From assembly GCA_028064935.1 (NCBI GenBank), contig JAPTWT010000015.1:1-11768 (forward strand): a DNA stretch of 11,768 nt, in the 5' to 3' direction. This document shows, one piece after another, positions 7,001-11,768 of the stretch. The position numbers were made by a program, and so were the translations under genes. Position 1 is the first letter of the stretch. Each line of letters starts with the position of its first letter. Below the pieces are notes generated by a model. It was given only the letters and a program-made list of their open reading frames with translations, was not told where the DNA came from and searched no databases. This stretch comes from Gammaproteobacteria bacterium. Lineage in GTDB: Bacteria > Pseudomonadota > Gammaproteobacteria > Acidiferrobacterales > Acidiferrobacteraceae.

Positions 7001-8902
7001 TCGAAAGAGAACAGCGAGCGTGTGAACCGCCAGAAGCGTCAGGACATCCGCGTCATCATTGGCAACCCGCCGTATTCGGCCCAACAGGAGAGCGAGAACG
7101 ACAACAACAAGAATCTCGCTTACCCTACTTTGGATAGCCGCATCCGGGAGACCTATGCAGCCCAATCTAACGCCAAGCTCGCGAAAAACCTCTACGATTC
7201 CTATATCCGCGCCCTGCGCTGGGCTTCCGACCGGATCCAGAGCGACGGGGTTATCGCGTTTGTCACCAATGGCTCCTTTCTCGAGAAGAATTCAGCTGAT
7301 GGTTTGCGGCTCTCCCTGGCTCAGGAATTTAGCCATCTATATATCCTAAATCTCCGCGGCTTCATTCGCGGCAAATCAGGGGACGAAGCTAAGCGAGAAG
7401 GCCAAGGGATTTTCGATATCATGACTGGGGTCGCTATCACCATCTTAGTGAAGGACTCTAACCATAAAGGTCCCTGCGAAATTCGCTACCATGATATCGG
7501 CGATTATCTCAATAAAGCGCGCAAGCTGGAATCCCTGCGCACCTTTAACAGTATTGCCAATGTTCCCTGGCAACTTATTGAACCCAACTCGGAAGGGGAT
7601 TGGCTCAATCCGCGCGACCCGCTTTTTGATACCTTCATGCCCCTGGGCAGCAAGGATGACAAGTCCGCCCGAGTGGTCTTTTCGGTTTATTCGCTCGGCG
7701 TTGTCACCAATCGTGATGCCTGGGCCTATAACTTCTCGCGATCCCGTCTCGAAGCCAATATGTCCTCCATGATCGAGACCTATAACCGGGAGACGGCGCG
7801 GTATGCACAAGCCTGTGAGGGTCTCAGCAAGGACATGCGGCCGGAAGTAGAGGCCATCATTGACGCCGATCCGAAGCGCATTAGCTGGACGCATAATCTG
7901 AAGGCGGACGCAAAAGGGGGCAAGAAGTACGATTTGGATCCGGCATCGTTAACCGCGAGCATGTACCGTCCGTTTACGAAGGAGTGGTTGTATTTCAACC
8001 GGCGATTTAATGAGAGGGTCTACCAAATGCCCCGCCTCTTCCCGACGCCGGAGCATGGAAATGTTGTGTTGGTTATTTCTGGGATCGGGAGCAGGAAACC
8101 ATTTTCCGCGTTGGCGACAAAAACACTGCCGGATTTGGAATTAATTGAGAAGGGTCAGTGCTTTCCCCTCCACTGGTACGAGAAGGCCGAGGACGCCCAA
8201 GACCCCGACCCTCGCGCGGATATGTTTTCCGACGAGGTCACCCCCGATACCCATGGCTATATCCGCCACGAGGCCATCACCGATGCGGCGCTGGCGGCGT
8301 TCCAAGACCACTACGGAGACAAGACCATCGGCAAGGAGGATCTGTTCTGGTACGTCTATGGGATCCTCCATTCCCCGGAATACAAAGAGCGGTTCGCCTC
8401 GGACCTCAAGAAGATGTTGCCACGCATCCCCTATGCCGGGGGCTTCTGGGCCTTTAGCCGGGCAGGACGCGCCCTGGGTGAATGGCACCTGCATTACGAG
8501 ACCGTAGAACCCTATCCACTGACCGAGGACGCCTCACGGCCTCTCACGGACGGCGATTACCGTGTGACCAAGATGGCCTTTGGGAAAAAGGACGGCAAGC
8601 CGGATAAGGGCGTGATCGTCTATAACGCGCACCTCACCCTGCGCGATATCCCGTTAGAGGCCTACGACTATGTGGTCAATGGCAAGTCGGCCATTGAGTG
8701 GATCATGGAGCGCTATGCCGTGACCGTGGACAAGGACAGCGGGATCCGGAATGACGCCAATGACTGGTCGGAGGATCCAAGATATATTGTGGATCTGGTG
8801 AAGCGGGTGGTGAGGGTGAGTGTGGAGACGGTGGGGATTGTAAACGATCTGCCGTTATTGGGACATGACACACCCAGCCCTATTAAGGCGGAGCGTACTT
8901 AA
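4025..8902 (+). CDS. Type ISP restriction-modification enzyme (nuclease-translocase-methyltransferase)
   Basis: A 1625-residue single-chain enzyme of the LlaGI/LlaBIII type (those are roughly 1570 aa), so apparently full length. Order seen: an Mrr-like nuclease with D69 and Q83-C-K85 (GVDLVA ... AVQCKMY); a superfamily 2 translocase with Walker A MACGTGKT (195-202), DEAH (320-323), MTATP (370-374) and QAVGRVMRQ (592-600); a Gly/Ser linker SGGSGGGDGGGQ (671-682) and helical coupler; an N6-adenine methyltransferase with LDPFTGTGT (897-905) and NPPY (1014-1017); then target recognition and conserved C-terminal parts (FPLHWYEK, SWTHNLK). In the family, one strand of an asymmetric site is methylated, and unmodified DNA is cut after ATP-driven translocation and collision of head-to-head enzymes. 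I chose ATG 4025 because MTSIIDLLHTFRQ matches the family N-terminus; an in-frame ATG at 3938 would add 29 unrelated residues. The ribosome site is weak. All key residues are intact. Confidence 0.95.
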   Translation: MTSIIDLLHTFRQHSTDQRGKGDAFERLMAQYLVTDAVRKQQFKEAWLWSEWPELARHPDLNRQDTGVDLVALQHDGTWCAVQCKMYDEDARISMDDLKGFMTLSGKSCFSARLIIATVRTWTANLEKGLAQQTIPVEKINLDDLEASDIDWSRWSPDQKTLPKHAQKTLRPYQQRAYDDVLEGFRHHDRGKLIMACGTGKTLTGLRIVEGQVPIGGIVLFAVPSLTLLAQTLREWANQAHVPLRFYAVCSDSGIGKDHEDMRVHDLAYPSTTDPERLVRQAVVPFSQGITVILSTYQSLEVVHQAQALGLPAFDLVLCDEAHRTTGVDLPAETKALLAAKKKRASPPGFSAFLMVHEERYIQARKRLYMTATPRVYTEKTKKRLEKHKGGIYSMDDERVYGPEFHRLGFDEAVRQGILVDFQVLVVVMDEDAINRVANLVVQTEKGVAIKSEYVAQILGAWKALSKTDIHREDGAEAFPANDRDPLRSAVAFAQSIKKSQELEKAFSQVVDQYLAYQGRTANTTVAVQHVDGTMSANSRYAALKTLHAAGQQTGHCQILTNAKCLSEGVDVPSLDAVLFFDARDSMVDVVQAVGRVMRQSPRTGKKQGYIILPIGISAQALQGKEPGAIEKFVTENSAFQGVWKVLRALRSHDERLVDDSEYRKRVTVLSGGSGGGDGGGQIDIVFPEIPMAEISRSVYAVIPDKLGDREYWADWSREVADVARNMTARLGDLLLNHPGASEAFSGFLRELQSTINPAVTADDAQDMLVQHLITRPVFAALFPDQAFVDRNPVSQAMQRTIGVLDEHVLTQEAEGLHEFYASVERRVQNAKSDQSKQDVVRNLYDTFFQAAYEKLASRLGIVYTPVEVVDFILHSTEITLQEHFGAHLTDKGVQILDPFTGTGTFIVRLLQSGLIRPENLPYKYAHEMHANEMVLLAYYIAAINIESAYHAQTHQYEPFEGIVLTDTFQMDEDRRRVDQRWSRQDGLVGGFSKENSERVNRQKRQDIRVIIGNPPYSAQQESENDNNKNLAYPTLDSRIRETYAAQSNAKLAKNLYDSYIRALRWASDRIQSDGVIAFVTNGSFLEKNSADGLRLSLAQEFSHLYILNLRGFIRGKSGDEAKREGQGIFDIMTGVAITILVKDSNHKGPCEIRYHDIGDYLNKARKLESLRTFNSIANVPWQLIEPNSEGDWLNPRDPLFDTFMPLGSKDDKSARVVFSVYSLGVVTNRDAWAYNFSRSRLEANMSSMIETYNRETARYAQACEGLSKDMRPEVEAIIDADPKRISWTHNLKADAKGGKKYDLDPASLTASMYRPFTKEWLYFNRRFNERVYQMPRLFPTPEHGNVVLVISGIGSRKPFSALATKTLPDLELIEKGQCFPLHWYEKAEDAQDPDPRADMFSDEVTPDTHGYIRHEAITDAALAAFQDHYGDKTIGKEDLFWYVYGILHSPEYKERFASDLKKMLPRIPYAGGFWAFSRAGRALGEWHLHYETVEPYPLTEDASRPLTDGDYRVTKMAFGKKDGKPDKGVIVYNAHLTLRDIPLEAYDYVVNGKSAIEWIMERYAVTVDKDSGIRNDANDWSEDPRYIVDLVKRVVRVSVETVGIVNDLPLLGHDTPSPIKAERT

Positions 8903-8910
8903 CGTGTAAT

Positions 8911-8938
8911 AGATACGTGTGTTACTCCATACGTATCT
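8911..8938. terminator. Hairpin between the ISP and OLD-type genes (terminator or attenuator)
   Basis: AGATACGTGTG (8911-8921) pairs with CATACGTATCT (8928-8938) around the loop TTACTC. This gives 11 bp with one G-T wobble and a perfect 8-bp core AGATACGT/ACGTATCT. It begins 8 nt after the ISP stop and is followed by TATTTC, only a short and impure T run. It could end the ISP transcript, partly attenuate the downstream OLD-type gene, or protect an mRNA end. The Shine-Dalgarno of the next gene begins about 14 nt after the stem. The stem is AT-rich in part, so strength is moderate. Confidence 0.55.
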
Positions 8939-8967
8939 TATTTCACAGAGCGTTAGGAGTCTTATTT

Positions 8968-10866
8968 GTGTATCTGAAAACAATACGCTTAAGGAATACG
9001 GGGCCAGTACAGGAGATCGAATGGCAAATGCCATTCGATGGTGAAAGACCAAAGCCGCTAATTCTGGTAGGGAAGAACGGTAGCGGAAAATCAACACTAA
9101 TATCATTCATTGTGAATGCGTTGGTTGGGCTCAAGCAAAAGGTATTCGAGAATATCGAAGTAGAACAAGGGAAAGTCTACAGGATCCGGTCACCACTAGG
9201 CATAAATGGTGCTGCCAGCCACTACTTTGCGAAGCTCACCTTTGATAAGGGAGTGTCTTTAATCGAATGGCAATTAGACCGCCCAAAGCAGCAGTTTGGC
9301 ACAGATGTAGATATGGTATCAATCGATCAAAGCTGGCGCCATATCCCTGCAAACGAAAATAGCTATTATTTACTTAATTTCGGTGATCTCGCACAACCTC
9401 ATATACTTGAAGAGATGCTGAACAATACTAGCTTGCTGTTTTTTCCGGCAGATCGATTTGAGCCACCAGATTGGCTCAACCTGGAAAACCTATCAACAGA
9501 CCTGAAGTTGCCGGATACCGAAAGAATAAAGGGTAGGACCCCGCGTAGGATTTTTGCAAAGAACCGGTTGAAGCCTACCCTAGAATGGCTAAACTCAGTC
9601 ATCTTTGACATGCTGGTATTTGAAACCGTACCGTCGCCAGTGGCCGCAGGAAAGGCTTCCGCCCAAATTCATGGCCGTGTTGCGATTCCCGGTCCTGTCC
9701 ATGCGGTTTTTGGGTCTGTATGTACTATCCTGCTGGGAGTTCTTTCTCAAGATCCAACAGATACTTTGCGGCTACAAATCAGCCAGCGCAAGGCACGATT
9801 CATTAGCGCTACGGTTTCACGCCAAGGGAGCGCTATAAGAACAATAAAGGATCTTATGAGCTTATCTGCGGGGGAAAGTGCGTTGTTCTGCTTATTTGCC
9901 TCTATAGTGCGTGATGCAGACCTGTCGTCAATGCAGTTTCAGTCACCAGCGGATATAAGCGGCATTGTCATCATTGATGAGGCGGACCTTCATTTACATA
10001 TTAGCCTTCAGTACGATACCCTCCCGCGCCTAATTGCGTTATTTCCGAAAATACAGTTCATTATTAGCGTACATGCGCCTATGGTCGCAATAGGACTCGA
10101 AAGGGTCCTTGGTAGTGATGGGTTTGAGATACGACAAATGCCAACTGGCGAGCGGATTGGTACTGAGGGATACGCGGAATTTTTAACAGCGTTTCAGGTC
10201 TTTTCGGAGACTCAGAAGTTCCAATCTGTACTTCTCGCGAAAATTAACGAAACAGTCCTGCCAGCACTTCTTGTAGAAGGAAAGTCGGACATGATGTTGT
10301 TAAGGGTGGCATGGGAGAAACTGCACCCGGGAATACCGATACCATTCGAAGTGGTTCCATGCGGGGTTGAGGCAGATCCTGATAGACGAAATGGCGGCGC
10401 TGAGATGCTACGCCGCTGTGTTGAATTTTTGACTATCGTTAACGATAGACCTACTTGCGCTCTATTCGATAACGATCGAGCAGGGTTTGAGCAATTCAAT
10501 GGTTTGAATGCAGGGTTTGGGCATGGCCTAGATGATTACCATAAGAAGCATAAGGTAAAGAACGCTCAAGCAGTTCTTCTGCCGATTCCATCTGGCCGGG
10601 AGGCGTTTGTAAACGCAAAGAAACGTTGTAACAGTTACTTGTCGATGGAACACTATTTTTCTGATGAAATTTTACGAGATAATGGGTTTACGCTTGACCC
10701 AATAGTGAATGGTTCGAACGTTTTTGAAATTGATGCCTCTGCAAAGGCAAAAGTGCATTTCGCGAACGCGGTAGAGAGTTTTGAGGCAACCGCCTTCTGC
10801 GAGTTCGCCATAATATTTGCGCGCCTTACGGAAATTGGGTTTATGGACGATTCGCATCCCGACTAA
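8968..10866 (+). CDS. OLD-family ATP-dependent nuclease (ABC/AAA ATPase plus TOPRIM)
   Basis: A 632-residue protein from GTG 8968, chosen because TTAGGAG lies 8 nt upstream and VYLKTIRLRNTGPVQEIEW is the usual start of this ATPase family. The in-frame ATG at 8917 would add 17 atypical residues and lies inside the hairpin. ATPase motifs: Walker A GKNGSGKST (35-43), signature LSAGES (299-304), Walker B IVIIDEADLHLH (333-344, D337 E338) and the switch histidine in SVHAP (H369). The C-terminal TOPRIM has LLVEGKSD (E437, D441) and LFDNDRAG (D501, D503), the metal-binding acids of OLD nucleases; SMEHYF (559-564) fits the same fold. OLD proteins are cytosolic nucleases in anti-phage defence (P2 Old; GajA of Gabija). 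No GajB helicase, reverse transcriptase or AriB-like gene is adjacent, so this appears to be a stand-alone form. Composition is AT-richer than the ISP gene 65 bp upstream. Fold confident; exact system not assigned. Confidence 0.88.
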   Translation: MYLKTIRLRNTGPVQEIEWQMPFDGERPKPLILVGKNGSGKSTLISFIVNALVGLKQKVFENIEVEQGKVYRIRSPLGINGAASHYFAKLTFDKGVSLIEWQLDRPKQQFGTDVDMVSIDQSWRHIPANENSYYLLNFGDLAQPHILEEMLNNTSLLFFPADRFEPPDWLNLENLSTDLKLPDTERIKGRTPRRIFAKNRLKPTLEWLNSVIFDMLVFETVPSPVAAGKASAQIHGRVAIPGPVHAVFGSVCTILLGVLSQDPTDTLRLQISQRKARFISATVSRQGSAIRTIKDLMSLSAGESALFCLFASIVRDADLSSMQFQSPADISGIVIIDEADLHLHISLQYDTLPRLIALFPKIQFIISVHAPMVAIGLERVLGSDGFEIRQMPTGERIGTEGYAEFLTAFQVFSETQKFQSVLLAKINETVLPALLVEGKSDMMLLRVAWEKLHPGIPIPFEVVPCGVEADPDRRNGGAEMLRRCVEFLTIVNDRPTCALFDNDRAGFEQFNGLNAGFGHGLDDYHKKHKVKNAQAVLLPIPSGREAFVNAKKRCNSYLSMEHYFSDEILRDNGFTLDPIVNGSNVFEIDASAKAKVHFANAVESFEATAFCEFAIIFARLTEIGFMDDSHPD

Positions 10867-10924
10867 TTACGGGACGCTGCGATACGGACACCTATGTTGC
10901 CATATCCAACTATGTGCAATTGTG

Positions 10925-10957
10925 GGTACCCAGGCATACCTGGGTACCGAGTATGCC
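10925..10957. terminator. Two overlapping hairpins between convergent genes
   Basis: GGTACCCAGG (10925-10934) pairs perfectly with CCTGGGTACC (10939-10948) around the 4-nt loop CATA. Alternatively, GGCATAC (10933-10939) pairs with GTATGCC (10951-10957) across an 11-nt loop. The two stems share bases and cannot form together. TTATTTTGTTC follows at 10959. The site lies 58 bp after the OLD-type stop and about 40 bp from the integrase stop, so a bidirectional terminator is the simplest reading. An alternative is a recombination arm near an attachment site of the integrase. Confidence 0.55.
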
Positions 10958-10998
10958 GTTATTTTGTTCTTATGAGCAGTTCGAGCGTCCGATTTCTC

Positions 10999-11768
10999 TT
11001 ACCCCAACCTCCCCACCAGATCCTCGGCCCTCAAATGCGTGTACCGCTTGAGCATCTGCAAAGTCTTATGCCCAGTGATCGCGGCGACCTCCATAGGGTT
11101 CAGGCCCTTCTCGAAGAGCCTGGAGGTCGCCTCATGCCGCAGATCATGAAAAGTCAGTCCCTCGACCCCGGCCGCCTTGCAGACCCGCTCGAAGGCCTGT
11201 GAGATCGAGTCCGGGCGCATACCCCACACGCGCCCGTCGATACGCCGGGGGAGCCCATCCAGGACACCCAGTGCGGCCGTCGACAAAGGCACCCGCCGGG
11301 GCGTCCCGGTCTTCGTTTCGGGGATCAGGAGCACCCGGGCCCGCCGGTCCAGGTGATCCCAGCGCATGGCCGCGATCTCGGATCTTCGCATGGCCGTCTC
11401 GATGGCCCAGGTAATGATCGGGCCGATCTCGCCCCCCTGGTCTTTTGCGGCGGCCTCGATAAGGCGTCGATGCTCATCATCGACAAGGCGCCGCGTCCTG
11501 CCGCCCGGGAGCTTGGGACGCTGGCCCCGGATTCGCTTGACGGGATTCCCCAGGGACTCCATGCCCCAGGCGGAGCCTGCGACCGTAAAGACGTGAGAGA
11601 GGAGGGCGAGATCGAGGCGGATGGCGTTGGCGCCCAGCCCTTCCGCTTGCCGACCCCGGATGAAGGTCGCGATGTCCGAGCCCTTGATGGACGCCAGGGA
11701 GCGACGGGCGATCGGGAGGGCGGTCAGAACCGCAATACGGTTCTTCTCGCGCGCCACCGTCGAGGGTT
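10999..11768 (-). CDS. Tyrosine recombinase/integrase, N-terminus beyond right edge
   Basis: The frame is open from the right edge to the stop at 11001-10999, giving about 256 residues. A GTG at 11757-11755 is not a likely start because codons remain open upstream (PST) and the core-binding domain would be cut; relatives are roughly 320-400 aa. Numbered from that GTG, residues 1-75 are the SAM-like core-binding domain, and the catalytic domain carries R124 (TAMRRSEIAAMRW), K149 (PETKTGTPRR), H204 and R207 (HDLRHEA), H230 (TGHKT) and Y239 (LKRYTHL). All six expected catalytic residues are present. These enzymes cut and rejoin DNA at short att sites to integrate or excise islands and prophages. 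The gene is GC-rich, convergent with the OLD-type gene and separated from it by 132 bp holding the double hairpin. It is probably the integrase of the island that carries the neighbouring genes, although the attachment sites are not visible. Confidence 0.92.
   Translation of the reverse strand, partial: PSTVAREKNRIAVLTALPIARRSLASIKGSDIATFIRGRQAEGLGANAIRLDLALLSHVFTVAGSAWGMESLGNPVKRIRGQRPKLPGGRTRRLVDDEHRRLIEAAAKDQGGEIGPIITWAIETAMRRSEIAAMRWDHLDRRARVLLIPETKTGTPRRVPLSTAALGVLDGLPRRIDGRVWGMRPDSISQAFERVCKAAGVEGLTFHDLRHEATSRLFEKGLNPMEVAAITGHKTLQMLKRYTHLRAEDLVGRLG

Noticed and set aside
1..11768. CRISPR array, tRNA, rRNA or insertion sequence
   Set aside because: I found no regularly spaced repeats, no cloverleaf-like region with a conserved T-arm, no rRNA stretch and no transposase motif. 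The integrase is the only mobility gene seen.

Overview
The window looks like part of a mobile genomic (defence) island in a proteobacterium. I favour Gammaproteobacteria because of the look of the integrase and the type ISP enzyme, but no rRNA, tRNA or core gene is present to fix the taxon. Base composition is mosaic: the large restriction-modification gene and the integrase are GC-rich (about 60% or more by hand counts on sample lines), while the membrane-protein gene and the OLD-type gene are clearly AT-richer. This is what separately acquired cassettes would look like.

Layout, left to right. (1) 1-1460, minus strand: two genes that may form an operon. They are an uncharacterised 267-aa helical protein (657-1460) and, 82 bp downstream, a TIGR02391/Ymh-like protein (574-1) cut by the left edge. 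(2) 1461-2013: a 553-bp stretch with no convincing gene, holding short GC-rich repeats, a weak small ORF, an 11-base G tract and a likely extended -10 promoter. (3) 2014-3234, plus: a 406-aa protein with a coiled coil and two transmembrane helices. (4) 3290-3799, minus: a PIN-domain (VapC-like) protein without an adjacent antitoxin. (5) 3800-4024: a divergent regulatory region with two inverted repeats. (6) 4025-8902, plus: an apparently intact 1625-aa type ISP restriction-modification enzyme, with nuclease, DEAH translocase, N6-adenine methyltransferase and target recognition in one chain. (7) 8968-10866, plus: a 632-aa OLD-type ATPase/TOPRIM nuclease starting at a GTG, separated from the ISP gene by 65 bp that hold a strong hairpin. 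(8) 10867-10998: a convergent intergenic region with two overlapping, mutually exclusive hairpins. (9) 10999-11768, minus: a tyrosine recombinase lacking its N-terminus because of the right edge.

How the parts may fit together: the integrase marks one end of an integrative element. The ISP enzyme gives self-contained host-DNA modification and foreign-DNA cleavage. The OLD-type nuclease, the PIN protein and the membrane coiled-coil protein are plausible additional anti-phage or stress effectors. Co-location is seen in the sequence; functional cooperation is inference. The least explained items are the membrane protein with its upstream G tract, the OLD-type subfamily, and the hairpins at the ISP/OLD and OLD/integrase junctions.
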